In this document: one piece after another, positions 1-9,832 of the stretch | Layout of the letters: each line of letters begins with the position of its first letter | How positions within the stretch are numbered: the first letter of the stretch is position 1 | Source: Ignavibacteriales bacterium UBA1304 | GTDB taxonomy: Bacteria; Bacteroidota; Ignavibacteria; Ignavibacteriales; Ignavibacteriaceae | DNA length: 64,000 nt | NCBI GenBank assembly: GCA_002307295.1 | Contig: DBTY01000007.1 | Coordinates: forward strand, 44,891 to 108,890 | Direction of reading: 5' to 3' | The notes under the pieces: generated by a model | The model's database searches: none | The model's input: the letters and a program-made list of their open reading frames with translations, nothing else | What the model was told of the DNA's origin: nothing | Translations under genes and position numbers: made by a program

Positions 1-99
1 GATATTGACGAAGTGAGCATTGGCCAGGCTGTTATCGCAAGAGCCCTGTTTGTAGGCTTAAATGAAGCTGTTAAAGAAATGATAAATATTATCAGATAG
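1..99 (+). CDS. pdxJ: Pyridoxine 5'-phosphate synthase PdxJ, C-terminal end (partial)
   Basis: The window opens inside a gene whose last 32 codons are in frame 1 and end with TAG at 97-99. The residues read IGQAVIARALFVGLNEAV, which matches the conserved C-terminus of PdxJ (IGHAIIARA.FVGLEEAV in the family). PdxJ condenses 1-deoxy-xylulose 5-phosphate with 3-amino-2-oxopropyl phosphate to make pyridoxine 5'-phosphate in vitamin B6 synthesis. Only this tail is visible, so the call rests on one conserved segment. A strong hairpin follows about 60 bases after the stop, which suggests that pdxJ ends its transcription unit. Confidence 0.8.
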   Translation, partial: DIDEVSIGQAVIARALFVGLNEAVKEMINIIR

Positions 100-160
100 T
101 TTTATTTAGTAATGCAGACGCTCTTCTTTTAACAGTATACGCAAATCAGAAAAATATTTG

Positions 161-190
161 GCCGTCCCGGTTTTTATCGGGACGGCTTAT
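161..190 (+). terminator. Intrinsic terminator after pdxJ
   Basis: A 9-bp GC-rich perfect stem (GCCGTCCCG pairing with CGGGACGGC) encloses an 8-base T-rich loop and is followed by TTATTT. It sits between the pdxJ stop and the next gene on the same strand. Confidence 0.75.
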
Positions 191-294
191 TTACAGCAGG
201 AAAAATAAAAAGGGGAATTTTGTAATTTTTTTTTGGTATAGATTTTTTTAGTTGGAAGCTATACACAGATTTAACCATCATTATCCGGCGTTTT

Positions 295-2190
295 ATGAAA
301 TTTCAAAACAAAAATAAAATTTCCGTTTGTCTAATAATAAGCATTGTAATTATTTTTGCGGGCTGCAACTTTGGCCAAAGCGCTTTAGTAGACTCATCAT
401 ATGTAGCGTCGCATTATGCAAAGTACGAATACCAAATTCCAATGCGCGACGGGAAAAAATTATTTACAGCCGTATATGTTCCGCGCGACACATTAACAGA
501 GTACCCATTCCTAATTGTTCGCACGCCGTATTCTGTAGGGCCTTACGGTAAAGATTCATATCCCTCAATGCTGGGACCCTCTACATTGTTTACAATGGAA
601 GGATATATTTTTGTTTATCAGGACGTGCGGGGAGCGTTTATGTCTGAAGGCGATTATGTAAACGCAAGACCTCAAATTGCCGATAAGAAAAATAATACAG
701 ACGTTGACGAAAGCAGCGACGCTTATGACACTATTGACTGGCTGATAAAAAATATAAGACATAATAATGGCAAAGCGGGTTTGTACGGAATTTCTTATCC
801 CGGTTTTTATGCCGCGCTTGGTCTTATTGACGCGCACCCTGCTCTTAAAGTTTCTTCGCCGCAGGCTCCTGTAACTGACTGGTTTCTTGGCGACGACTTC
901 CACCATAACGGAGCTTTGTTTCTGCCGCATGCATTTAATTTTCTTTCCGTATTTGGAAAACCGCGTAAAGGACTTACTACGAAATGGCAATCTGGTTTTA
1001 CGTATCCTACTCAGGACGGCTACTCTTTCCATTTACAAACCGGCTCGCTTAAAAATTTAACTGAAAAGTATTTGCAAAGCAGCGTTCCTTTCTGGAATGA
1101 AATAATGGCTCATGGAACATATGACGATTATTGGAAAGCAAAAAATCCTCTTCCTTATTTTAAAAATATCGCGCCTGCTGTTATGGTAGTCGGCGGATTA
1201 TTTGATGCTGAGGATTTATACGGAGCGTTAAATACATACAAGACAATCAAAAAGCAAAGTCCTTCTACTTATGATATATTAGTCCTTGGCCCATGGTCTC
1301 ACGGCGCTTGGAGCAGGACGGAAGGAGATAAACTTGGCGATATTAATTTTCAGCAAAATACAGGAGAGTTTTTCCGCAGCAAAATAGAATTCCCGTTTTA
1401 TAATTATTGCTTAAAAGATAAAGCTAAGCCCGATCTACCTGGCGCTTATGTGTTTGAATCCGGTTCAAATGTTTGGAGAAAATACGATCAATGGCCTCCT
1501 GCAAATCTTAAAGAAGGGCAGTTGTTTTTTTACTCAAAGGGAAAATTGCGGTTTGATAATTCGCAGTTAAATAATAGCGATTCGTTTGACGAATATGCGA
1601 GCGACCCGAATAAACCAGTTCCGTTTTCTAAGGATATAAGAAATAGTATGCACCGCGAATATATGGTAGACGACCAGCGCTTTGCCTCTGAGCGGCCTGA
1701 CGTGCTTGTATATGAAACAGAAGAAATAGAAAAAGATATCACGCTTATGGGGCCTATAGAAGTTAATCTATATGTAGCTACTACCGGGACGGACGCGGAT
1801 TTTATTGTTAAGCTTATAGACGTTTTTCCTGACAGCGCAAAAGAAGAAGCCTCAAATAACAAGGTAACAAAAATGGGCGGATACCAGATGATGGTAAGGG
1901 GCGACGTTATGAGAGGGAAATTCCGGAACAGCTTTGAAAAGCCGGAACCTTTTGAACCCAATAAAATTACTAAAGTAGCTTTTACTTTGCAGGATATAAA
2001 CCACGCTTTTAGGAAAGGGCACAGGATAATGGTGCAGGTTCAAAGCTCATGGTTTCCGTTAGTAGACAGGAACCCTCAAAAGTTTGAAGATATTTATAAC
2101 GCTAACCCGGAAGATTTTCAGAAAGCGACGCAAAGAATTTATCACTCGGCTGAATATCCGTCATATCTAAAAGTTGGGATGCAGGAATAA
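295..2190 (+). CDS. CocE/NonD-family (X-Pro dipeptidyl-peptidase S15-like) lipoprotein hydrolase
   Basis: A 631-residue alpha/beta hydrolase of the CocE/NonD (peptidase S15) family, which cleaves esters or acylated peptides. The N-terminus is a lipoprotein signal with Cys24 in an IIFAGC lipobox, so the protein is probably anchored in the outer or inner membrane. The nucleophile is Ser167 in GISYPG. Asp304 in GLFDAED and His336 in GPWSHGAW complete the likely triad. The C-terminal third resembles the jelly-roll non-catalytic domain of X-Pro dipeptidyl peptidases. Length is normal for the family. The substrate cannot be read from sequence. The gene is monocistronic: its stop lies 6 bases from the stop of the convergent ABC gene and no terminator fits between them. 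Confidence 0.85.
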   Translation: MKFQNKNKISVCLIISIVIIFAGCNFGQSALVDSSYVASHYAKYEYQIPMRDGKKLFTAVYVPRDTLTEYPFLIVRTPYSVGPYGKDSYPSMLGPSTLFTMEGYIFVYQDVRGAFMSEGDYVNARPQIADKKNNTDVDESSDAYDTIDWLIKNIRHNNGKAGLYGISYPGFYAALGLIDAHPALKVSSPQAPVTDWFLGDDFHHNGALFLPHAFNFLSVFGKPRKGLTTKWQSGFTYPTQDGYSFHLQTGSLKNLTEKYLQSSVPFWNEIMAHGTYDDYWKAKNPLPYFKNIAPAVMVVGGLFDAEDLYGALNTYKTIKKQSPSTYDILVLGPWSHGAWSRTEGDKLGDINFQQNTGEFFRSKIEFPFYNYCLKDKAKPDLPGAYVFESGSNVWRKYDQWPPANLKEGQLFFYSKGKLRFDNSQLNNSDSFDEYASDPNKPVPFSKDIRNSMHREYMVDDQRFASERPDVLVYETEEIEKDITLMGPIEVNLYVATTGTDADFIVKLIDVFPDSAKEEASNNKVTKMGGYQMMVRGDVMRGKFRNSFEKPEPFEPNKITKVAFTLQDINHAFRKGHRIMVQVQSSWFPLVDRNPQKFEDIYNANPEDFQKATQRIYHSAEYPSYLKVGMQE

Positions 2191-2196
2191 AGAGAA

Positions 2197-3990
2197 CTAT
2201 TTCTTTTTAGACATTTCCTGATTTTTATATTGAAGCTGATACAGCTTGTAATATATGCCGCGTTGAGCAAGGAGCTCCTGATGCTTTCCCATCTCCTTTA
2301 TTTCGCCTTTGTGCAGGACTATTATTTTATCTGCGTTTTGAATTGTAGAAAGCCTGTGCGCAATTACAATCGCGGTTCTGCCTACGAGCAGTTTCTCAAT
2401 GGCCTTTTGGATAAGGATTTCCGTTTCTGTGTCTATACTGGAAGTAGCTTCGTCTAATATCAGAATTCTCGGGTCGTATGCTATAGCGCGCGCAAAAGAA
2501 ATCAACTGTTTTTGCCCAACGCTTAACGTAGAGCCTCTTTCTTTTACTTCTTCGTCATATCCCTTTGTAAGCTCCGATATAAATTTATCCGCGCCGACTA
2601 ACTTAGCCGCTTCAACTATTTTTGCGTCTGAGATATCAGAATTCCCCAGATTAATATTTGATTTTATTGTGCCGGTAAAAAGAAATACGTCTTGCAATAC
2701 TATAGACACATATTTGCGAAGCTCTTCTTTTTGAATTTCTCTTATATCGATGTTATCAAGTAAAATTTTACCTTTATTGATATCATAAAACCGGGTAAAT
2801 AAATTTATAATGCTTGTTTTGCCCGCTCCGGTGGCTCCTACAATTGCTACTGTTTCGCCCGGATTAATTTTAAATGAAATATTCTTCAGCACATATTCCG
2901 GTTCGTTATATGCAAACGAAACGTTATTAAACTCAATTTTGCCTTTTACATTATTCAGAGGAATTGGGTTAGCGGGATCGTAAATAAAAGTCTTGTCGTC
3001 TAATAATTTAAATACGCGTTCCGACGAAGCCATAGCCGTTTGCATAATATTATATTTTTCAGATAAATCTCTTATAGGCCGGAAAAACATTTCGGTGTAT
3101 TGAATAAACGCAAACAAAACGCCTATCGAAAGCGTGTGGTGAAGAATTTCTCCTCCTCCGTACCAAATTATCAAACCAGTCGCAATTGCGCTTAGGAACT
3201 CGACTGTAGGGTAAAAAATAGCATAATAGAATATAGACTGAATGTTTACTTTTTTATAATCTTCATTTACTCCGGCAAAGTTTTTTAACTCGACGTCTTC
3301 TTTATTAAATATCTGAACTACGTTTATGCCGCTGATATGTTCCTGCATATAGGAGTTTAGTCTTGCAAGATGCTTTCTGACGTCTCTATAATTTTCTCTT
3401 ACTTTTTTTCTGAACAGCGAAGTGCCATATATTAAAAATGGCATTACGGAAAGCGTTACTAACGAGAGCCTCCAATCAAGAAAAAACATAAAACCGAGTA
3501 TCCAGAGGATAATAAAAATATCGCTGAATACCATAACAATTCCAGAAGAGAATAATTCGCTGAGGGACTCGATATCGTTTGTAACCCGCGTAACAGTTCT
3601 GCCAATTGGGGTCTTATCAAAAAACTTTGCCGCAAGTTTCTGCGTATGCGCAAATAGTTGTACGCGCAAATCAAGAATTGTAATCTGACCAAGATACTGA
3701 GTAAAATACGTAAGGAAGTATTGAATTAAAGCCTGTAGAACTAACGATGCAAGCAAGAGCAGGGCTACTTCGGCAAGTCCGTTATAGTTTTTATTTACTA
3801 TATGTTCGTCGACTGCAAGTTTTGTAAGGTATGGGCGCACAGGTCCTAAAGCCGATACTAAAGTGTTTAGCAGAATAGCAAAAACCACATATTTCTTGTA
3901 CGGTTTAACGTAACCCAACAGCCGCTTCATTAACTTTGAGTCGTACGCTTTTCCTAAAATCTCGTCTTCGTTTTTTATATCTTCAGGCAT
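2197..3990 (-). CDS. ABC exporter half-transporter, catalytic-site subunit
   Basis: A 597-residue type IV (MsbA/LmrA-like) half-transporter with six membrane segments in residues 30-310 and a nucleotide-binding domain after about 348. Walker A is GATGAGKTS (about 385-393), the signature is the variant LSVGQ (about 489-493), and Walker B ends in the catalytic Glu514 (ILILDE). It lies 5 bases downstream of a second half-transporter with the complementary defect, so the two probably form a heterodimeric exporter like TM287/288 or BmrCD. The substrate, lipid or drug, is unknown. It is last in the leuS-serS-ABC-ABC run. Confidence 0.85.
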   Translation of the reverse strand: MPEDIKNEDEILGKAYDSKLMKRLLGYVKPYKKYVVFAILLNTLVSALGPVRPYLTKLAVDEHIVNKNYNGLAEVALLLLASLVLQALIQYFLTYFTQYLGQITILDLRVQLFAHTQKLAAKFFDKTPIGRTVTRVTNDIESLSELFSSGIVMVFSDIFIILWILGFMFFLDWRLSLVTLSVMPFLIYGTSLFRKKVRENYRDVRKHLARLNSYMQEHISGINVVQIFNKEDVELKNFAGVNEDYKKVNIQSIFYYAIFYPTVEFLSAIATGLIIWYGGGEILHHTLSIGVLFAFIQYTEMFFRPIRDLSEKYNIMQTAMASSERVFKLLDDKTFIYDPANPIPLNNVKGKIEFNNVSFAYNEPEYVLKNISFKINPGETVAIVGATGAGKTSIINLFTRFYDINKGKILLDNIDIREIQKEELRKYVSIVLQDVFLFTGTIKSNINLGNSDISDAKIVEAAKLVGADKFISELTKGYDEEVKERGSTLSVGQKQLISFARAIAYDPRILILDEATSSIDTETEILIQKAIEKLLVGRTAIVIAHRLSTIQNADKIIVLHKGEIKEMGKHQELLAQRGIYYKLYQLQYKNQEMSKKK

Positions 3991-3995
3991 ATAGT

Positions 3996-5744
3996 CTAAT
4001 TTAGTTCTTCGAGTTCTTTTTCTAATAATTGTTTATAATACAGATCGGCATAAATTCCGTTTAAGGCTACCAGCTCTTCGTGCGTTCCTTCTTCGGCTAT
4101 AATGCCATTATCAAGAATGATAATTTTATCGGCGTCCTTAACGGTAGAAATTCTATGGCTGATAAGTATGCTTGTTCTGTTCTGCATAAATACTTTTAAT
4201 CTTTTTAATATTTCCTCTTCAGTATGCGTGTCTACTGCCGAAAAGGAATCGTCAAGAATCAGAATAGCGGGATCAATAGCAAGCGCGCGGGAAATAGACG
4301 CTCTCTGTTTCTGACCGCCTGATAATGTGATTCCTCTTTCGCCTACTAAAGTTTCGTATCCTTCGGGGAAATCGTTAATGTCTTTGCTGAATTGCGAGAT
4401 ATCGGAAACCTTTTTTATTTTCTCAAGATCAGGCGCAGGCAAGCCATAGCTGAGGTTATTTAATATCGAGTCCGAAAATAAAAACGATTCCTGCTGAACT
4501 AATCCGGTATTTTTACGTAAAACGGATAAAGGAATATTTTTAATATTAGTTCCGTCAATTAAAAGCTCGCCGCCGGTAACGTCGTACAGGCGCGGAATCA
4601 AATTAATAAAAGAGGTTTTGCCTGAGCCGGTATAGCCCATAATCGCTACGGTAGAGCCGCTTTCAATTTTCAGATTTATATCTTTTAGTATATAAGGAAG
4701 ATCGTCGCTATATCTGAACGAAACGTTTTTAAATTCAATATCCCCTTTTATATCTTTTATAGTTTTATCGGTATTCTCATTATCGGATATTTCATATTTC
4801 TCATTGAATATCTTGTTTAGCCGTTTCATACTCGCTTCGGCCTGCTGAATGATATTCATGACCCAGCCGAATGCAATAATAGGCCATATAAGTAGACCAA
4901 GATAAATAATAAACGCTGTGATTACGCCAAGAGAGAGCTGTCCCTGAATTACTTTAATGCCGCCAAGCCACATAACAAGTATTGTTGAAAGTCCCGTTAA
5001 CAGGAAGAGCATAGGCATAATAAGAGCCTGGCTCTTAACCATGTCCATATTTTTTTCAAGATACTCGTGGCTTAACTTATTAAACTCTTCATTCTCATAT
5101 TCTTCGCGCACATAAGATTTAATTACTCTTATGCCGGAATAATTTTCCTGCGCGCGCGTAGTCATTTCAGAAAATTTTTCCTGAATGGCCACATATTTTA
5201 GATGTATGTGCTGCCCAATTTTATAGACTGCATACGAAAGAAAGGGGAGAGGAATTAGCGTATAAAAAGTAAGCTGCGGGCTAAGCGAAATCATTATGCC
5301 AATAATAATAATAAGCCGAATGAAAGTGTCTACTGAATACATTACCGCAGGACCAATAAAATTGCGCACTGCGTTAATATCGTTAGTAGCGTGCGACATC
5401 AGGTTGCCTGTAGTGGTATTCTGAAAATACCGCATTGGGAGTTTCTGAATGTGAGCCCAGAAATCCTGCCGCAGATCATACTCAATATAGCGCGATACGA
5501 CTATAATCGTCTGGCGTATTAGAAATCTGAAAACGCCGGCCACTAATGACGCTAATATTATTTCTATACAGTAAATTACAAGCTGATGCGGAGTCGCATC
5601 GACTTGTAATTTATTAATTGCATTTTTTAATACTAAGGGAAGGTAGACCGTCCCTGCGTTAGAAATCAGAGTGAAAAGAAAACCCCATAAGAGCATCTTT
5701 TTATTGCGGGCAAAATACTTTTTTAGTTTTAAGAGATTAGTCAT
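3996..5744 (-). CDS. ABC exporter half-transporter, degenerate-site subunit
   Basis: A 582-residue ABC exporter half with six membrane segments (about 20-300) and a nucleotide-binding domain. It has a normal Walker A (GYTGSGKTS, about 370-378) and a canonical LSGGQ signature (474-478). The residue after Walker B is Asp499 (ILILDD), where active ABC ATPases have Glu. The partner gene 5 bases downstream has Glu but an altered LSVGQ signature. That combination is typical of heterodimeric exporters with one degenerate and one consensus ATP site, and I infer the two products pair. The start is ATG at 5744, 19 bases after the serS stop, so it is probably co-transcribed with serS. Confidence 0.85.
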   Translation of the reverse strand: MTNLLKLKKYFARNKKMLLWGFLFTLISNAGTVYLPLVLKNAINKLQVDATPHQLVIYCIEIILASLVAGVFRFLIRQTIIVVSRYIEYDLRQDFWAHIQKLPMRYFQNTTTGNLMSHATNDINAVRNFIGPAVMYSVDTFIRLIIIIGIMISLSPQLTFYTLIPLPFLSYAVYKIGQHIHLKYVAIQEKFSEMTTRAQENYSGIRVIKSYVREEYENEEFNKLSHEYLEKNMDMVKSQALIMPMLFLLTGLSTILVMWLGGIKVIQGQLSLGVITAFIIYLGLLIWPIIAFGWVMNIIQQAEASMKRLNKIFNEKYEISDNENTDKTIKDIKGDIEFKNVSFRYSDDLPYILKDINLKIESGSTVAIMGYTGSGKTSFINLIPRLYDVTGGELLIDGTNIKNIPLSVLRKNTGLVQQESFLFSDSILNNLSYGLPAPDLEKIKKVSDISQFSKDINDFPEGYETLVGERGITLSGGQKQRASISRALAIDPAILILDDSFSAVDTHTEEEILKRLKVFMQNRTSILISHRISTVKDADKIIILDNGIIAEEGTHEELVALNGIYADLYYKQLLEKELEELN

Positions 5745-5763
5745 TAAATAAAAATTATGTTCG

Positions 5764-7041
5764 TCATTCTATTATTTCAAAACCTGTATATTTCTGCAAA
5801 GCTTTTGGCACTAGTATCTTGCCTTCAGGAGTCTGGTTGTTTTCAAGTATCGAAACCATAAGCCTGCTTGTAGCCAAACCTGAGCCATTTAAAGTATGAA
5901 CCAATTCAGGTTTTTTTGTCGCTTCGTTTCTAAATCTTATATTTGCTCTGCGAGCCTGAAAGAATTCAAAGTTGCTGCATGAAGAAGCTTCTAACCAGCG
6001 GTTTTCAGCAGGAGACCACGTCTCAATATCATAACATTTTGCCGCTGAAAAGCTTAAATCTCCGGTACAGAGCATTAATAATCTGTATGGAACGTTAAGT
6101 TTTTGCAGAATATCTTCAGCGTCTTTAACTAATAACTCTAATTCATTGTAAGAAGTTTCCGGCTTTACAAATTTTACCATTTCAACTTTATTGAACTGGT
6201 GTACTCTTAAAAATCCTTTTGAGTCTTTTCCATAAGATCCGGCTTCTCTTCTGAAACAAGCCGAATAGCCTACGTATTTAATAGGCAAATCTTTTTCGTT
6301 AAGTATATCGTCGCGGTGAATATTAGTAATAGGCACCTCGGCTGTAGGGATTGGGTATAAACCGTCTTTTTCTATATGGTACATATCTTCTTCCATTTTA
6401 GGAAGCTGACCGGTTCCTCTCATAGAATCTTTATTTACAAGGAAAGGAGGGAAAATTTCAGTATACCCATGCTCGTGTATATGAAGGTCGAGCATGTAAT
6501 TAATAAGAGCTCTTTCTAAAGTAGCGCCTTTGCCAATATACAACGGAAAACCGCTTCCGGTAATTTTTGCGCCTCTTTCAAAATCAAGAATTTTTAATTT
6601 TTTGCCAAGCTCAATATGGTCTAATATTTTAAAATCATTTTCAAAGCTAAAGCCTTCCGGCAGCCATCTTTTTGTTTCTACATTATCAGCGGCCGATTTG
6701 CCTACAGGCACGGATTCATGAGCAAGGTTTGCTATATATCTAAGCAAAGAATCCAGGTCTTCTTCAACCTTGTTAAGTTTGCCGTCAAACTCTGCAATCT
6801 GATCGCCGACTCTTTTCATTTCTGCAATAATAGCTGAAGCGTCCTGTCCGGCTTTCTTTAATTGACCGACCTGAGCGGAAACCTGATTTCTGTGAGTTTT
6901 CAGCTCGTCAGCCTGAATAATTAATTCTCTGCGTTGTTTGTCTAATTCAAGCACTTCGTCAACGCGGTCTTTTTCGTTTTTATTTTTTAGTCCCTGTCTT
7001 ACTAATTCAGGGTTTTCGCGGAATAATTTAATATCCAACAT
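5764..7041 (-). CDS. serS: Seryl-tRNA synthetase
   Basis: A 425-residue class II synthetase that charges tRNA-Ser (and tRNA-Sec where present) with serine. The N-terminal long coiled-coil arm (about 25-105) that grips the tRNA variable arm is visible as a heptad-like Glu/Lys/Leu stretch. Motif 2 is FRREAGSYGKD (263-273) and motif 3 is GSGLATSR (about 386-393). Full length for a bacterial SerRS. It lies 30 bases downstream of leuS on the same strand, so the two synthetase genes probably share a transcript. No T-box or leader is visible in front of it. Confidence 0.97.
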   Translation of the reverse strand: MLDIKLFRENPELVRQGLKNKNEKDRVDEVLELDKQRRELIIQADELKTHRNQVSAQVGQLKKAGQDASAIIAEMKRVGDQIAEFDGKLNKVEEDLDSLLRYIANLAHESVPVGKSAADNVETKRWLPEGFSFENDFKILDHIELGKKLKILDFERGAKITGSGFPLYIGKGATLERALINYMLDLHIHEHGYTEIFPPFLVNKDSMRGTGQLPKMEEDMYHIEKDGLYPIPTAEVPITNIHRDDILNEKDLPIKYVGYSACFRREAGSYGKDSKGFLRVHQFNKVEMVKFVKPETSYNELELLVKDAEDILQKLNVPYRLLMLCTGDLSFSAAKCYDIETWSPAENRWLEASSCSNFEFFQARRANIRFRNEATKKPELVHTLNGSGLATSRLMVSILENNQTPEGKILVPKALQKYTGFEIIE

Positions 7042-7071
7042 AATTTATAAAACTCCAGATATATTTTTATG

Positions 7072-9540
7072 TTATTTTACAACAATGTTAAGAATTTTAT
7101 TCTTAACAAAAATACTTTTAATTACTGTTTTGCCTTCAAGGTGTTTTGCAATCTTTTCGTCTGCATAAACTAAACTTTTTACAAATTCTTCATCGCTGTT
7201 AGTCGGCGCTACAAGAGAGCCTCGTAACTTGCCGTTTACCTGTACTGCTATTTGCGCAGAGTCTTCAGTTAAAGCGCTTTTATCTGCGTCAAACCAAACT
7301 GGGGCTTCAAATAACGATTTTTCTTTGCCAAGCATCTGCCAGGCTTCTTCTGCAATATGCGGAGCCACAGGGCCTAATAAAGCTGCAAATCTTTCAAGCA
7401 CATAAGCTTTTATTTCATTGCTGCAAAGGTTAATGTTTTTACCAAGCTCGTTAATCAGCTCCATTAAAGAAGCTATTGCAGTGTTGAAACGGAAGTGATC
7501 TATTTCTGTTTCGTACTTATTAATTGTCTGGTTTATTTTTCTATATATAACTTTTTCTTCGTTCGAAAGAGCAGCAATATCGTATTTCTCTTTTGCCGGA
7601 GCAGTTTTGCAAATATCTTTATGGGCGGTAAAAAGGTCGTACGCTCTTTCTATAAAACGCTCTGTGCCAGAAATTCCTTTGTCGCTCCAATCGCCGCCAA
7701 GTTCATAAGGTCCCATAAACATTAGATAAAGACGGAAGACGTCCGATCCGACTTTTGCGGTAAAAGTATCTGGGTTTACAACATTACCTTTGGACTTGGA
7801 CATTTTTGCGCCCTGGTTTGTTATCGTACCCTGATGAATAAGATTTGAAAATGGCTCGTCGCTTTTTGTTAAGCCTAAATCTCGAATAAATTTATGAATA
7901 AACCGCGCATATAAAAGATGCATGGTAGCATGTTCCGCGCCGCCTACATACATATCAACCGGAATAAACTTGTCGGCTAATTCTGTATCAAAAATCTTAT
8001 CTGAAATTTTAGGGTTGAGGTATCTGAAATAGTACCAGGAAGAATCTACAAAAGTATCCATAGTATCGGCTTCGCGTTTTGCGTCTCCGCCGCACTTAGG
8101 ACATTTAACGTTCATAAACTTTTCATTACGCGCTAAAGGAGAAACTCCTTCGCTCTTAAAATCTACGTCATAAGGCAGAGTTACCGGCAAATCTTTTTCT
8201 TCAACAAGAACTTCGCCGCATTTTGGGCAGTGAATAACCGGTATGGGAGTGCCCCAATATCTTTGACGGGAAATAAGCCAGTCTCTTAGTCTGTAATTTA
8301 TTTTTCCTCTTCCAAAATTATTCTGTTCAAGATATTCAATTATTTTAGCTTTCGCTTCAACAGAAGGAGTTCCGTCAAACTGAGCAGAATTAACTAATAT
8401 TCCGGTATCAGTATATGCTTCTTTTAATTCATCTTCTGGATTTGTGCCAGGCTGTAAGATGACTTTTTTAATTGCAAGTTCGAATTTTTTAGCGAATTCA
8501 AAATCTCTTTCGTCATGCGCTGGAACTGCCATAACGCAGCCCGTGCCGTAAGTTAACAATGCATAATCGGCTATCCAGATAGGCACGCGTTCGTTATTAA
8601 CCGGATTTATAGCATAAGCTCCCGTTGGGGCTCCGGTTTTTTCTTTTACAGTAGAAGTACGTTCAATTTCAGTTAACGATTTTATTTCGTCCCGATATTT
8701 AGCCACGCCGTCTTTAAATTCAGGCTTAACTAATTTATCCACCAAAGAGTGCTCTGGCGCAATAACAACGTAAGTTACTCCAAATAGAGTATCAGGGCGG
8801 GTTGTAAATACGGTTATTTCTTCGTCGCTGTTCTCAACTTTAAACTTAACTTCAGAACCGACGCTTTTGCCGATCCAGTTTTTTTGCATAAGCTTTGTTT
8901 TATCTGGCCAGTTAATAGTATTCAGACCGGATAAAAGCTCCTCGGCGTAATCGGTGATTTTGAAGAACCATTGAGTAAGATGTTTCTGAATTACTTCAGT
9001 TCCGCATCTCTCGCAGGTTCCGTCCGCTGATACCTGTTCGTTTGCCAAAACAGTCTGGCATGAAGGGCACCAGTTTACAGGAGCGTTTTTTCTGTAAGCT
9101 AAACCTTTTTTGTAAAGCTGAATAAAAAGCCATTGATTCCATTTGTAATATTCAGGGACGCACGTCATCAATTCGGAATTCCAGTCGTACATGCAGCCTA
9201 TTTTTTTAAGCTGCTGTCTGATATCGGCAATGTTAGTCATCGTGCTGTCGTAAGGATGGATCCCGGTTTTAATTGCGTAATTTTCAGCAGGGAGTCCAAA
9301 AGCGTCATAACCCATTGGTTCGTAGACGTTAAATCCTTTGAGCTTTTTATATCTTGCCCAAGTGTCAGTAGGTCCGTAATTGTACCAATGCCCGCAATGG
9401 AGTTTAGCTCCGGAGGGATAAATAAACATTACAAGCGTATATAATTTTTTATCAGTCTTGGAAAAATCAGTTTTATAAACGTTTTTATCTTCCCAAAACT
9501 TCTGCCATTTAGTTTCAACTTCAGAAAAAGGGTATCTCAT
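7072..9540 (-). CDS. leuS: Leucyl-tRNA synthetase
   Basis: An 822-residue class I synthetase that charges tRNA-Leu. The HIGH motif appears as HCGH in PSGAKLHCGHW near residue 45, with Cys in the variable second position. The KMSKS loop is intact as KMSKSKGNVV. A CP1 editing insertion follows with TTRPDTLFG and GTGCVMAVPAHDERD. Two Cys-x2-Cys zinc-ribbon pairs are present near residues 160-183 and 435-485. DTFVDSSWYY is the usual conserved segment after CP1. It is the first gene of the minus-strand run leuS-serS-ABC-ABC. The upstream 397-base gap shows no T-box or leader peptide. Confidence 0.97.
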   Translation of the reverse strand: MRYPFSEVETKWQKFWEDKNVYKTDFSKTDKKLYTLVMFIYPSGAKLHCGHWYNYGPTDTWARYKKLKGFNVYEPMGYDAFGLPAENYAIKTGIHPYDSTMTNIADIRQQLKKIGCMYDWNSELMTCVPEYYKWNQWLFIQLYKKGLAYRKNAPVNWCPSCQTVLANEQVSADGTCERCGTEVIQKHLTQWFFKITDYAEELLSGLNTINWPDKTKLMQKNWIGKSVGSEVKFKVENSDEEITVFTTRPDTLFGVTYVVIAPEHSLVDKLVKPEFKDGVAKYRDEIKSLTEIERTSTVKEKTGAPTGAYAINPVNNERVPIWIADYALLTYGTGCVMAVPAHDERDFEFAKKFELAIKKVILQPGTNPEDELKEAYTDTGILVNSAQFDGTPSVEAKAKIIEYLEQNNFGRGKINYRLRDWLISRQRYWGTPIPVIHCPKCGEVLVEEKDLPVTLPYDVDFKSEGVSPLARNEKFMNVKCPKCGGDAKREADTMDTFVDSSWYYFRYLNPKISDKIFDTELADKFIPVDMYVGGAEHATMHLLYARFIHKFIRDLGLTKSDEPFSNLIHQGTITNQGAKMSKSKGNVVNPDTFTAKVGSDVFRLYLMFMGPYELGGDWSDKGISGTERFIERAYDLFTAHKDICKTAPAKEKYDIAALSNEEKVIYRKINQTINKYETEIDHFRFNTAIASLMELINELGKNINLCSNEIKAYVLERFAALLGPVAPHIAEEAWQMLGKEKSLFEAPVWFDADKSALTEDSAQIAVQVNGKLRGSLVAPTNSDEEFVKSLVYADEKIAKHLEGKTVIKSIFVKNKILNIVVK

Positions 9541-9680
9541 AAGACTTTACAAAAATTTGTTATACATAAGTCTAAATTTACCGAAAATCCCGGCGAATTC
9601 AAACGAGGTTAGAATAATATTTAACGGCAATTTTTTTGATGGCTCATATTTTTAGATTGGAGATTGTTTTTTGCAAGTAT

Positions 9681-9704
9681 CGTAGCGCGGACTTTCAGTC
9701 TGCG
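9681..9704 (+). repeat. REP-like palindromic repeat, copy 1
   Basis: The core CGCGGACTTTCAGTCTGCG is an imperfect palindrome (CGCRGACT...AGTCTGCG) preceded by CGTAG. Two further copies in the opposite orientation follow within 155 bases. Intergenic position, short length and palindromy fit a REP-type element. Confidence 0.6.
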
Positions 9705-9790
9705 CCTTGTTTGCTCATTTTAATCGTGTTTTCGTATGGGATATCTCATTTAGTTCTTATCTGAAAGTATTAATTTTCTATTATTATTTT

Positions 9791-9815
9791 ACGCAGACTA
9801 AATGTCTGCGCTACG
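9791..9815 (-). repeat. REP-like palindromic repeat, copy 2 (inverted)
   Basis: This is the reverse orientation of copy 1, with core CGCAGACTAAATGTCTGCG followed by CTACG. The arms CGCAGAC and GTCTGCG pair perfectly. It differs from the other copies mainly in the loop. Confidence 0.6.
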
Positions 9816-9832
9816 AATTTAATTGTATTTCA

